From Myxococcales bacterium (GTDB lineage Bacteria; Myxococcota; UBA796; SXON01), in the NCBI GenBank assembly GCA_009692585.1, contig SHYX01000008.1, positions 58,431 through 122,430 on the forward strand: a stretch of DNA of 64,000 bases, read 5' to 3'. The number at the start of each line of letters is the position of its first letter. The first letter of the stretch is position 1. The notes beneath the pieces were generated by a model. It was not told the origin of the DNA. It did not search any database and was given only the letters and a program-made list of their open reading frames with translations. Positions 17,222-25,818 of this stretch are shown here, piece after piece. The translations under genes and the position numbers were made by a program.

Positions 17222-17758
17222 TCAGCCGCCGGACCGCAGCCAGTCGTCCACTAGTTCCCCAACCCGGCGCGCCACGACCCCGCTGGCGGCGTCCACCGCA
17301 TCCGCGTCCTGCTGGTGGTGGTAGCGCAAGAAGACCGGTACGTCGAACACCGCCTGTTGTGTCGGTCGGCCCTCGCTGGCGCTCAGCGCCAACGTCACGC
17401 CCACCACCCAGCGATACTGCCCATTCATCTCGGCGTAGAAGCCCGGACGGGTCTCGACGACGAACAGCGCACCCTCCGCGAACTCCCCCCGCAGCCGCCG
17501 CACGCGCAGCGACGACTCCCGCGCCGAACTCAGCCGGCCGATGGCGTCCGGGTCCTGAATCAGTTCCGGTGAGAGGCCGCGTACGGACAGGGCTTCGAGC
17601 ACGGCGGCGTCGAAGCGTGCCGGGGTGTCGACCGTGTCCGCCCCCCCGGTGCCATCCAGCACCCCCACGACGGTGATCCGCCGTCCCGCTTCGGCCGTGG
17701 CGGGCGGCATCGGCTTTACACACGCGAGAAGTGTCATGAGCGGGAGTACTAGAACCAT
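17222..17758 (-). CDS. Small lipoprotein of the starch operon, function unknown
   Basis: 178 residues; signal MVLVLPLMTLLAC with Cys13 as lipobox. The mature part begins VKPMPPATAEAGRRITVVGVLDG and has alternating strands and helices but no family I recognise; the fold may resemble LpoB/CsgG-like envelope lipoproteins (weak impression). The ATG overlaps the porin stop by 10 nt. Its TGA is followed without any gap, in the same frame, by the GTG of the CBM20 amylase. Position suggests a starch-binding or assembly role at the outer membrane. Confidence 0.7.
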   Translation of the reverse strand: MVLVLPLMTLLACVKPMPPATAEAGRRITVVGVLDGTGGADTVDTPARFDAAVLEALSVRGLSPELIQDPDAIGRLSSARESSLRVRRLRGEFAEGALFVVETRPGFYAEMNGQYRWVVGVTLALSASEGRPTQQAVFDVPVFLRYHHQQDADAVDAASGVVARRVGELVDDWLRSGG

Positions 17759-19188
17759 GCTTCAGCCTCCAACGCCACCACGTTGTGCCAGTGCCGCTCC
17801 ACGTTTCCGAAATCGTTGTATTCGTCGACGGACTCGACAAAACTATTTCCGAAGGCGTTGTTCTGCGTGCTGTATTGGACGCCGTACAGGACGCGCAGAC
17901 TGGGCCGCGTGTAGATTCCGGGACCCAGTGGATTGAGCACCACACCCACCTTTCCCTGCCAGGTCTCGCGTTCCGAGGCGTCTCCGTACTCCAGGCCCTC
18001 GGAGTCGGAGGCCCCGGCCCGGCTGGAGAAGATCGAGTCCTTGTGGTTTCGCCACTGATTTCCGTTGTGGGAGGTCTCGTGGGCCAGGCTCGACTCGGCG
18101 AGGAGATGGACGGTCTGAGACAGGTACACCTGGGTGCGAAGGACGACAGACGCGAAAGTTCGATCCTCGTCGCTCGGCGCAACGTCGTTGTCCCCGTCGC
18201 GCTGGTCGCCGTATAGGCCCGCCAACGCGACGTCCCAGCGGTCTTCGACCACACTCAGTTGCAGTTCGTCCCCGATGGTGAATTGGGTGCGCTCGTCGGT
18301 GAGGTCGTGGGCGTAGATGTCGACCGATTCGCCCTCCCACGTCTCGGTGACGTGCCCGCGGGGATGCAGCAAGGTGTAGTGGGCGTACAAGGCGTTCCAC
18401 TTCAACGGGCCCCATCCACCGAAACCGAGGTACCCGACCGCCTTCCAACTCTTGGCGTCGGTTGGCACCGGGTCGGGGAAGTTGATCATCTCGCCTGGGT
18501 TGTTTCGGAGAAAACTCTCCACGACCTGGCCGCGAACCAGGTCCTCGTAGCTGACACCGGGCGTGCTGTGGGGTGCGTAGCGATTCCCAACCACCATCGG
18601 CTCGTAGTAGCCCTGCCCGCCCGCGCCGAGTTCCAGGTGGCCCAGGATGTTGACCCGAGCGGTGACACCGCCGCTGAGCACCGTGTTGTACTCCGCGCCT
18701 TTGAGCGGGAACCCCGCGTCGCCGACGCCGGCCGTCAGCTCCAACGCCGGGGTCTGCCAACGGGCCTGCCCGCCGACCGTATCGTTGAGGACCTGCGCGA
18801 GGCGCATGTCGTAGAGCCCGAGGTCGCCAAAATTCGACTCCAACGTTCCCATGCGCCAGGTCACGCCCGACAGTCCGATGTTCCCGGCCTGAGCGTAGAG
18901 TTGGGAGAGACGAAGAAAGGCCAGCGAGCCGTTCTGGGCGTCAGCGCCCTGGACGGTGCCGCCTTCGACGCGCACATGCACGTCGGTCCAGGGGGCCAGC
19001 GACCCCGGCTTGCGCTCGAGGATGCTCTGTCGCAGCTCCAACGCCGCGTACGGTCCTTCGTTGAGCAGCCGGCCATAGAGGTTCCAGTAGCCGAGCCGCC
19101 CGTCACCACCCTCCAGGTCCGGCCGCGTCATGATGCGCACGTATCCGGCAACGTCGGCGGCGAACGCGGCGGCGACCAGCAGGATCAT
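17749..19188 (-). CDS. LamB-like outer-membrane porin (maltoporin family, tentative)
   Basis: 479-residue predicted beta-barrel, short signal MILLVAAAFA with cleavage before ADV. Alternating amphipathic strands run through the whole length. The C-terminus (NVVALEAEAWF) ends in Phe after aromatic alternation, the BAM recognition signature, and looks like LamB-type termini. Neighbours are all alpha-glucan hydrolases, so uptake of maltodextrins across the outer membrane is the likely role. This replaces the SusC/SusD route of Bacteroidota. Starts with ATGA overlap on the isoamylase stop. Barrel topology is clear; sugar specificity is inferred. Confidence 0.75.
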   Translation of the reverse strand: MILLVAAAFAADVAGYVRIMTRPDLEGGDGRLGYWNLYGRLLNEGPYAALELRQSILERKPGSLAPWTDVHVRVEGGTVQGADAQNGSLAFLRLSQLYAQAGNIGLSGVTWRMGTLESNFGDLGLYDMRLAQVLNDTVGGQARWQTPALELTAGVGDAGFPLKGAEYNTVLSGGVTARVNILGHLELGAGGQGYYEPMVVGNRYAPHSTPGVSYEDLVRGQVVESFLRNNPGEMINFPDPVPTDAKSWKAVGYLGFGGWGPLKWNALYAHYTLLHPRGHVTETWEGESVDIYAHDLTDERTQFTIGDELQLSVVEDRWDVALAGLYGDQRDGDNDVAPSDEDRTFASVVLRTQVYLSQTVHLLAESSLAHETSHNGNQWRNHKDSIFSSRAGASDSEGLEYGDASERETWQGKVGVVLNPLGPGIYTRPSLRVLYGVQYSTQNNAFGNSFVESVDEYNDFGNVERHWHNVVALEAEAWF

Positions 19189-21587
19189 TCCGCTTCTTCC
19201 AGGATGACGATGGTCGAGCCCGGAACGGCATAGGTGCCGGAGACCAACAGCGGCGCTTCGCGGGTCACGTTCGCGGACCGTCGGAGCTCGCGTCCTTCGG
19301 CCACGATGTACTCGTCCCCATCGAAATACTGTTGGGTGTCAACAACCCGGCCCCAACTACGACCGCCCGGAAGGGTGTAAGTGACCTCGTCGCCGTCCAT
19401 GTTGAGCAACACCACCAACTCACGCTGGCCCGAGTAGGGCGCCCCGACGGCACCGTCGTCGACCCAGTGGATGAGCAGGCTGCGCGAGCTCCAGTCGGGA
19501 TCGCCGCCATTGGTGGGGTCCTTCCACGCAATCGGCATCGCTGCCCCGTATTCCTTCGGAGAGAAGGCGTACGTGTGTTCGCGGCGGAACCGGACGAGCT
19601 GTCCCACGAAGTCCTGCATGCGCCAACGTTCGGTGGCTGCGGTCCACTCGCCCCAACGGAACCAGTTCCACTCATTGTCGGCAGCGGTGCTGTAGGCGTT
19701 GTTGTTGCCATACTGCGTCCGGAGCCACTCATCGCCACCGTACAACATCGGCGTGCCCTGCGAGATCATCATGCCCACATAGAGATTTCGCATGAGCTGC
19801 CGCTTGAAGGGCTCTGCGCCCTGCCCCCAATCCCGTGAGCGATTGTTGTCTTCCCCACTGTCCGTGTCACACCATGGCGACGCCGGCGCGCTGCAGCACG
19901 TGGGGTTCAGCGGACCGCAGAAGTTTTCTTTTTCGTCGTAGGACAGCAGATCGTACATCGTGAAGCCATCGTGACAGGTCACGAAGTTGACCGAGTGGTA
20001 GGGAGCGCGGCCATTCTGGCCATACCGCGCCTGCGTGCCGGTGATCACCCCACCGCCGTCGATCCCGCTCTCCGTGGAGTTGAGCGCCCACTCGTCGTCG
20101 TTCACCATCGCGCGCCACCAGTCCCGGAAGCTCGCATTCCATTCGCCCCAGCCGGTTCCGGGTTTGTTGGACGACGCGGGGAAATTGCCAATCGAGGTGT
20201 ACGCCCCCCCCGCGGTCCACGGCTCGGCGATGATCCGTACGTTGTTCGCCTGGAGTACCGGATCGTCGATGATGTCCTGCAGCACCGTGTTCGCGGGGTC
20301 GTCCCAGTTGTTGTAGTCGCCATCCCGCTCGCCGAGGATGCCGGCGAGGTCGAAACGAAAGCCGTCGACGTGAAGCTCTTCCACCATGTAGTGGAGCGAA
20401 TCGAGGATGAGCCGGCGCCCGGGGGTGAAGTTAGGGCGGGTTTCGTTCCCGACACCGGTGTTGTTCCAGTACCCGCTCTTGTCGGTGGACAGCGCGTACC
20501 ACGCGTCGTTGTCGAGGCCACGGAGATTGTAGATGGTCGCGGCCTCGACCGTGTCGAGGTTGTAGGCATCTGACGCGCCGAGGACGTCGTCCGTGAATAT
20601 CCGGTCCCGCCAGAGGCCGCCCTCTCCGGTGTGATTGTAGACCACGTCCACGATCACCTCGACCCCCTGCTGGTGCAGCACATCGACCATGAACTTGAAC
20701 TCGTCGATCACCGCCGCGGGATCGCCGCCGAGCTGGTAGTCGGCGCTGTAGCTGAGCTCCGGCGCGAAGAAATTGATGTTGTTGTAGCCCCAGTACCCGC
20801 CGTCGAGGGGCTTTTCGTGGACCGGGAGCAGCTCGACCCCGGTGACGCCCAGCTCAGCGAGGTAGCCGGCGTTCTCGGCGAACCCGCGCCAGGTTCCCGG
20901 GTGGTCCACGCCCGGCTGACCGTTGGCGGTGAAGCCCTTGGGATGGACTTCGTACAGGACAAGCTCGTTCCAGTCGTGACCGGCGAGGCTGTTCTCTGCA
21001 CGGCCCGCCCGCCACTCCGACTCGGCATCGCTCCACGCATAGGTGCTCTGCACCACGACGCTCTTGGCCGAGGCTCCCCAAGTGCAGGATTCGCGGCGGC
21101 TCTCGCCGGTGCCCGCGGAGCCCGCTCCCCAGTCGTGGTCGCGGGTCAGGGCCCGCGACCACGGGTCCGTCAGCAATTTGTTCGGATTGTAGCGATTGCC
21201 GAACGCATCCACGTCAGACAGAAACGCCGTCTGCTGTCCACAGGTCCACGCTGGATCGTAGGGCCAGTTCGGTCCCCAGGCGACGTAGCCGTACAGTTGA
21301 CCGGCCCCCACCCCCTCGACGTAGAGATTCCACACATCCCCGAAACGATCGAGCTCGAAGCGTTGTACCGGCCGCTCGTCGTCCGCATCCGAAAAGAGCA
21401 ACAACTCTACGCGCTCCGCGTTTCGCGCGTAGACGCCGAAGTTGACACCCCGGTCGATCCGCGTCGAACCCAGGTGTTCCAGCGCTGCCACCGCGTCCTC
21501 CTCAAGGCTCGGGGCCACCGATTCGGTGTGGTACAGCCGCGCGTACTCACCCAGATCGCAGCCAATGAGGAGGGTCAGGGCGAGCAT
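19185..21587 (-). CDS. Lipoprotein isoamylase/debranching enzyme (GH13)
   Basis: 800 residues, lipobox MLALTLLIGC (Cys10). Hydrolyses alpha-1,6 branch points of starch or glycogen. An N-terminal CBM48-type domain (about 40-130, VNFGVYARNAERVELLLFSD) precedes the barrel. Catalytic Asp413 (DGFRFDLAG), Glu455 (IIAEPW) and Asp540 (CHDGFTMYDLLSYDEKEN) fit isoamylase/TreX rather than pullulanase. Extra cysteines (CGPLNPTCC) could stabilise an extracellular loop. First gene of the leftward operon with porin, lipoprotein and CBM20 amylase; 35 bp from divergent EEP gene, so its promoter must be in or near 21588-21622. Confidence 0.92.
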   Translation of the reverse strand: MLALTLLIGCDLGEYARLYHTESVAPSLEEDAVAALEHLGSTRIDRGVNFGVYARNAERVELLLFSDADDERPVQRFELDRFGDVWNLYVEGVGAGQLYGYVAWGPNWPYDPAWTCGQQTAFLSDVDAFGNRYNPNKLLTDPWSRALTRDHDWGAGSAGTGESRRESCTWGASAKSVVVQSTYAWSDAESEWRAGRAENSLAGHDWNELVLYEVHPKGFTANGQPGVDHPGTWRGFAENAGYLAELGVTGVELLPVHEKPLDGGYWGYNNINFFAPELSYSADYQLGGDPAAVIDEFKFMVDVLHQQGVEVIVDVVYNHTGEGGLWRDRIFTDDVLGASDAYNLDTVEAATIYNLRGLDNDAWYALSTDKSGYWNNTGVGNETRPNFTPGRRLILDSLHYMVEELHVDGFRFDLAGILGERDGDYNNWDDPANTVLQDIIDDPVLQANNVRIIAEPWTAGGAYTSIGNFPASSNKPGTGWGEWNASFRDWWRAMVNDDEWALNSTESGIDGGGVITGTQARYGQNGRAPYHSVNFVTCHDGFTMYDLLSYDEKENFCGPLNPTCCSAPASPWCDTDSGEDNNRSRDWGQGAEPFKRQLMRNLYVGMMISQGTPMLYGGDEWLRTQYGNNNAYSTAADNEWNWFRWGEWTAATERWRMQDFVGQLVRFRREHTYAFSPKEYGAAMPIAWKDPTNGGDPDWSSRSLLIHWVDDGAVGAPYSGQRELVVLLNMDGDEVTYTLPGGRSWGRVVDTQQYFDGDEYIVAEGRELRRSANVTREAPLLVSGTYAVPGSTIVILEEAE

Positions 21588-21622
21588 CCAGGCAAGGTAG
21601 CCCGATATGCTGCCCCCGGCCG

Positions 21623-22588
21623 ATGTCTGACCCTCCCCGACGGTACCGTACCCTTCAGAGCGCCGGGCTCCCGTCGCGCCAGGCGTTGCCGCTCGACCGT
21701 GATTTGCGGATCGTAACTTGGAACCTGCAATACTGCGGTGGACGCCAGGGCGTGTTCTTCTACGACGGCGGGCGCCGGGTCCGGGTGCCCCGCGCCGAGC
21801 AAGACCGGGTGTTCGACGGTATCGTCGAGGTGCTTCGCCGACTCGACGCCGACGTGTTGATCCTCCAGGAGGTCGACCGGGGCTCGGCCCGGACCGATCG
21901 GGTCGACCAGCTCGCCCGCCTGTGCCAGGCTCTCCCCGGCTTCGCCGCGGTCAGCACGCCCATCCACCGCAACCGCTTCGTGCCCCACCCATGGTGGCAC
22001 CCGTTGGGCCGGGTGGACTTCCACCTCGCCACCCTGGCCCGCGCGCGGCCGGAGTCTCCGCGCCGGGTAGCGCTGCCGCTGTTGCCGGAATCGCCCCTGG
22101 TGCAGCACTTCAACCTGCATCGCGCGCTGCTGATCGCCGAACTGCCACTCGCCGACGGCCGCCGCTTCGCCATCGGCAACACCCATCTCAGCGCCTTCAG
22201 CGGCGGTGACGATACCCTGTCGCGACAGATGCTGGAAGTGGAGCGCTGGTACGGCGACGCGGCGCCCCTGGGAATCCTCGGCGGCGACCTGAACCTCCTC
22301 CCACCCGGCGACGACCCCGCCCGACTCGGCACCGACGGCGTGGACCACCCACGCGAGCGCCCCGAGATCGACGCGTTTTTCGCGCGGCACCGAAGCGCGC
22401 TCGATCCCGTGGCACAGCGCGTCCCGCAGGCTGGAACCTACCTACCTCCTGGAGCCGATCGACCCGACCGCACGCTCGACTGGATTTTCGCCGGCCTCGG
22501 TTGGGAGGTTTCCGCGTCGCGGGTGGAGCCCGTCGACCCGCTCCTGAGCGACCACTGGCCCATCGTCGCCGACATCCGCATCCGCTGA
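21623..22588 (+). CDS. Endonuclease/exonuclease/phosphatase family protein
   Basis: 321 residues with the complete EEP metallophosphoesterase fold. Motifs visible are TWNLQYCGG (Asn), ILQEVDRG (Glu), GNTHLSAFSGG (His), GGDLNLLPPGDD (Asp/Asn), LDWIFAG and SDHWPIVAD (catalytic Asp-His). No signal peptide or membrane segment. Substrate could be DNA, an inositol phosphate or a lipid; the sequence gives no clear preference, though the HxxSF-type His motif is common in sphingomyelinase-like members. Short intergenic spacing to the divergent isoamylase. Confidence 0.86.
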   Translation: MSDPPRRYRTLQSAGLPSRQALPLDRDLRIVTWNLQYCGGRQGVFFYDGGRRVRVPRAEQDRVFDGIVEVLRRLDADVLILQEVDRGSARTDRVDQLARLCQALPGFAAVSTPIHRNRFVPHPWWHPLGRVDFHLATLARARPESPRRVALPLLPESPLVQHFNLHRALLIAELPLADGRRFAIGNTHLSAFSGGDDTLSRQMLEVERWYGDAAPLGILGGDLNLLPPGDDPARLGTDGVDHPRERPEIDAFFARHRSALDPVAQRVPQAGTYLPPGADRPDRTLDWIFAGLGWEVSASRVEPVDPLLSDHWPIVADIRIR

Positions 22589-22606
22589 CTGGAGTATGCT
22601 CGCCGC

Positions 22607-23227
22607 ATGCGGTGGGTTGTTCTTGTCGTCGCGCTCGCGCTCTTGTGCGGGGGCGTGGTCTCCCTCCTGGCGTACGGGGGGTACGAGTACAAACGAGTCG
22701 CTGACGCCACGGTGCCGGTGGCCGGTGGCGCGGCTCAGGCCGATGCGCCAGCCGCCGATGCACCTCCCCCGGCCGCACCGTCCTGCGCTGAAGGAAAGGA
22801 TGCCTTCACGGCTAAAGATTACGAACTTACGACCACCCTGCTGGCGGTGTGCCTCGACGCCCACCCGTCCGATACCGAGGCAAGGCTTCTGCTCGGCCGG
22901 GCGTACGCGGCAACCGGCCGCTACGAGCGAGCCGACAGCGAGCTGGAAGCGGCCCTGGCCCAGCGGCCGGGCGATGCGGCCGGCTGGGAGGCGCTGGCGT
23001 ACGCGAGGATCAAAGCGGAGAACGACCGCGGCGCCGCGAGTGCCCTCGACAAGTGGATCACGCTGGACGCCGGCGCCCGGAGCGCGTGGCGGATGCGCGC
23101 CGACGTACGCTACCGGATGGGCGACGCCGAGGGCGCGGCGAGGGATGCGGCGCAGGCCTGTGCCCTGGGCGACGAGGACGGCTGCACGCTCCAGAGCCGG
23201 ATGAAAGACGTCAGCCGGCGACGCTGA
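22607..23227 (+). CDS. Membrane-anchored TPR protein
   Basis: 206 residues: an N-terminal transmembrane/signal segment (about 3-25), an Ala/Pro/Asp-rich linker, then about three tetratricopeptide-like helical pairs (LLLGRAYAATGRYERADSELEAAL and WRMRADVRYRMGDAEGAARDA). A TATGCT -10-like hexamer at 22595-22600 ends 6 nt before the ATG, which would make the transcript almost leaderless. Probably a periplasmic scaffold; no specific partner is evident. Confidence 0.72.
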   Translation: MRWVVLVVALALLCGGVVSLLAYGGYEYKRVADATVPVAGGAAQADAPAADAPPPAAPSCAEGKDAFTAKDYELTTTLLAVCLDAHPSDTEARLLLGRAYAATGRYERADSELEAALAQRPGDAAGWEALAYARIKAENDRGAASALDKWITLDAGARSAWRMRADVRYRMGDAEGAARDAAQACALGDEDGCTLQSRMKDVSRRR

Positions 23228-23239
23228 GCACGCGCTCCG

Positions 23240-25240
23240 TCAACCACCACGCTCCCGCCACCGCGACCGCGACACCGCCGGTTCAAGGTACAGGACACTG
23301 AGGATCATGCTGGCCGTACCGGGGTCGTTGGTGGCCACGACGCCGCCGGACAACAGCCCGTCGCGGAGCGTGAGCGGGCGCGCGGCCTGGAGCGCGGCGA
23401 ACCACGCCGCCGGCGAGGCCCCCAACCGGGAGACCGCCTCGAATCGCCACCGGGCGCGCGACGCGGGGTGAATCCGTGGATCCAACGCCAGCGAGAGCCG
23501 CCCCATCGTGAGCCGCGCGTTGACCTCGCAGAGCGGGTCGAGCTTCAGCGCGGCACCGTCTCGATACACGAACGCGTCCACACCGACGGCGCCGCTGACG
23601 CCGAGGGCGCCGAGGCGAGGACCCAGGAACGCGGCAATACGCTCGCCCAGGACGCGCAACCGTCGCGGATGCTTGCCGTCGCCGGTGAGGAAGCGCGAGA
23701 GGTCGGGCTCCAGCGCGTCGGCCCATCGGCCGGGCCGCGTGCCGAGGAACCGTCCACCCGACGTGGTCTCGAAACAGCAGATGCCGACGAAACGGCAGCG
23801 AGTGCCGACGTCGAAGTGCAGGCTGAGATCGAGGACACGATCACGCCATGGCTCCACGCGCACGCTGCCGTGCTGGCGTAGGGCCTCCGTCAGCCACCGG
23901 TGGTCGGATGCACCGAACGGCCCACGGCGTCGGTCGCGACCGGCGGTAGAGAACGGCGCCTTGACGATCCAGCCACGGTCGATCGCCGCCACGACATCCT
24001 CCGCCGTTGAGAGCACCGCGCCGACCGGTTCTGCAAGCCAATCCTCATCGAGCTCACGCAGGAAGTCCGTGCGCCAGCCGAAGGCGACGCGCTTGTCGAA
24101 CGCGGGCCGCTGGCCATCGGTCCACAGTCCGGCGCTGCCCGGAAGCGGCTCGAAGCGCCGCCCAACCACCGGACTGGCACCCCACGGCACGAGCTCGCCG
24201 ACGCGGCGATCGGCCAGCTCCGCGGCCGAGGTCACGAACTCAGGCCGACCCAGCCCGGCCTGAAAAAATATGCGACGCCATTCGGCGGACGGCAACCGCG
24301 GCGTGATGACGACGTCGTCGGGCGACGCGACCAGCGCCATCAGCGGCGCGAGGTCCTCGGCGACCGCCACCGCGGCGGCACCCGGGGGGCGGTGGCGATC
24401 GGCGACCTCCTCCTCGCAGCCGGGGTTGAAGGCGAACACCCGCGGCGGCCGACCCCGAGAGCGGGCGTACAACTCGATACGGTCGATCCAGTCGGCAGTG
24501 AACCCCACCTGGCGCCGGCCCTCCCGATCCACGTCGGCGCCGCGGGCTCGGGCGGGGCTCAACGGCATGCACAGCCCCCCCTCGAAGGCGGCCCAATCGC
24601 TGAGCGCCGGGTCCTTCCATTGTCGAAAGAGCATGAGCCCGCCCCGAACATGCCCAATCTCGTCCTGGTAGACCTCGTCCAGCACGGCCGCGGTCTCGTG
24701 GTCGCCCACCATCGTGAAGCGCTCACGCCAGTGTCGGGTGAAATCAAGGTTTGCCTGCTCGAAGGTGAGCGCCATGCGGAGGACATAGTCCATCGGTCCG
24801 CGCATCGACTCACAGGCACGCCAGAAGAAGTCGTTCACCGGAACCGCGCCCGGCTCCACGCCAAGCGCCGACATCCGCGCCAGGTACCGGGCAAGGTGCC
24901 GCTGCTCCTCCGCCATCGTGCGGCCGAGCCCGAGACGGAATCCAGCGGGCGCCTCGGGAAAGCGCAGGAGCGTGCTGGCCATGATCTCCAAGGCCAGCAG
25001 CTCGTGATTGGCGAAGCGGTGAAGGAGCTTGCCCCGTACGGCTGGGTCGTCCAGGGCCGCCACCGCCGGGAGCGTGTCACGAACGCGGCGGCTCGGAAAC
25101 GCCAGCTCCGGCGGGCGCCGTGGCCGCTCCAAAGGCGCGGGCGCGCCGGGTGAGGCATCGGTGAGCTCACCGGGAGCGACCAGCTTTTCGGAGAGGGTGG
25201 CGCCATGCAGCACCCGCACGGCGAAGGCCCGCAGCTCCAT
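23240..25240 (-). CDS. DUF455 ferritin-like domain fused to an ATP-grasp-like domain
   Basis: 666 residues with two recognisable halves. Residues about 60-255 are a DUF455/MiaE-related ferritin-like helical bundle with a probable diiron site: Glu80, Glu112 and His115 (EEQRH), Glu161, Glu194 and His197 (DEIGH). Residues about 265-620 resemble an uncharacterised ATP-grasp family: WIVKAPFSTAGRDR (Lys427, phosphate loop), VEP at 462-464, GVDAFVY (553-559) and LDPLCEVNAR (metal-binding Asp568, Glu572, Asn574). The combination suggests an oxygenase or hydroxylase plus ligase, but no substrate is known. A coupled SRPBCC gene lies 3 bp upstream. Confidence 0.8.
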   Translation of the reverse strand: MELRAFAVRVLHGATLSEKLVAPGELTDASPGAPAPLERPRRPPELAFPSRRVRDTLPAVAALDDPAVRGKLLHRFANHELLALEIMASTLLRFPEAPAGFRLGLGRTMAEEQRHLARYLARMSALGVEPGAVPVNDFFWRACESMRGPMDYVLRMALTFEQANLDFTRHWRERFTMVGDHETAAVLDEVYQDEIGHVRGGLMLFRQWKDPALSDWAAFEGGLCMPLSPARARGADVDREGRRQVGFTADWIDRIELYARSRGRPPRVFAFNPGCEEEVADRHRPPGAAAVAVAEDLAPLMALVASPDDVVITPRLPSAEWRRIFFQAGLGRPEFVTSAAELADRRVGELVPWGASPVVGRRFEPLPGSAGLWTDGQRPAFDKRVAFGWRTDFLRELDEDWLAEPVGAVLSTAEDVVAAIDRGWIVKAPFSTAGRDRRRGPFGASDHRWLTEALRQHGSVRVEPWRDRVLDLSLHFDVGTRCRFVGICCFETTSGGRFLGTRPGRWADALEPDLSRFLTGDGKHPRRLRVLGERIAAFLGPRLGALGVSGAVGVDAFVYRDGAALKLDPLCEVNARLTMGRLSLALDPRIHPASRARWRFEAVSRLGASPAAWFAALQAARPLTLRDGLLSGGVVATNDPGTASMILSVLYLEPAVSRSRWRERGG

Positions 25241-25243
25241 CGG

Positions 25244-25813
25244 CTACCCGCCTCCGGCCTTCTTCTCCGTGCGTTCCCTGAGCTTCTGCACGATGTTCAC
25301 CATCTGGTCCTTCGCCAGCCACTTGCGGACCCAACCGGGAGCCCAGATCTCGCTGACGAACTCGGAGTGAAAGACGATGGACGAAACGGCCGCCTCCGGA
25401 CGCACGATGAGGAAGCCGACCTCCCCAGTGACGTCGCTGTCCCGGGTCGGGTCCTGTACCCAGGTGCAACTCATCGTCGCGGGCGTGCACGTCCAGTGGT
25501 CGTGGATGACGACGCGGAGGCCGAAGACGCTGAGCTCAAAGCGGACGAACCAATCGTCGGGCGAGGTGCGCCCGTACTCCTCCATCGCCCTCAGCGTGGG
25601 ATTCTCGCCCCGCTTGGCCTCGAAGTCGAGCGCCTCACGCCACAGGACGGCTGCGGGCGCGTTCACCCGGCTGAGCCCGGTGGAGTTGGTGAGCGGCGTC
25701 GAGGTGTCGGCGCGGAGCACGAGGTCGCCCCGATCGAAGCGCACCTGCTCGTCGGTCGTCAGCACCGGCCACGTTGGGTCGGCGAAGGCGAAGGCGGTCC
25801 AGAGATACACCAC
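25244..25813 (-). CDS. Exported SRPBCC-family protein
   Basis: 189 residues from GTG 25813. A short hydrophobic leader (VVYLWTAFAFA) ends before DPTW. The body follows the START-like pattern: LVLRADTSTPL strand, a helix with ALDFEAKRGENPTL, DDWFVRFELSVFGLRVVIHDHWTC, then VGFLIVRPE and a long amphipathic C-terminal helix. The frame is open upstream through the cyclo-ligase gene, but the GTG pair 5 nt after that gene's TAG marks the likely start. Coupled to the DUF455/ATP-grasp gene (3-bp gap), so it may present a lipid-like substrate to that enzyme (speculative). Confidence 0.65.
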   Translation of the reverse strand: MVYLWTAFAFADPTWPVLTTDEQVRFDRGDLVLRADTSTPLTNSTGLSRVNAPAAVLWREALDFEAKRGENPTLRAMEEYGRTSPDDWFVRFELSVFGLRVVIHDHWTCTPATMSCTWVQDPTRDSDVTGEVGFLIVRPEAAVSSIVFHSEFVSEIWAPGWVRKWLAKDQMVNIVQKLRERTEKKAGGG

Positions 25814-25818
25814 CGGAG

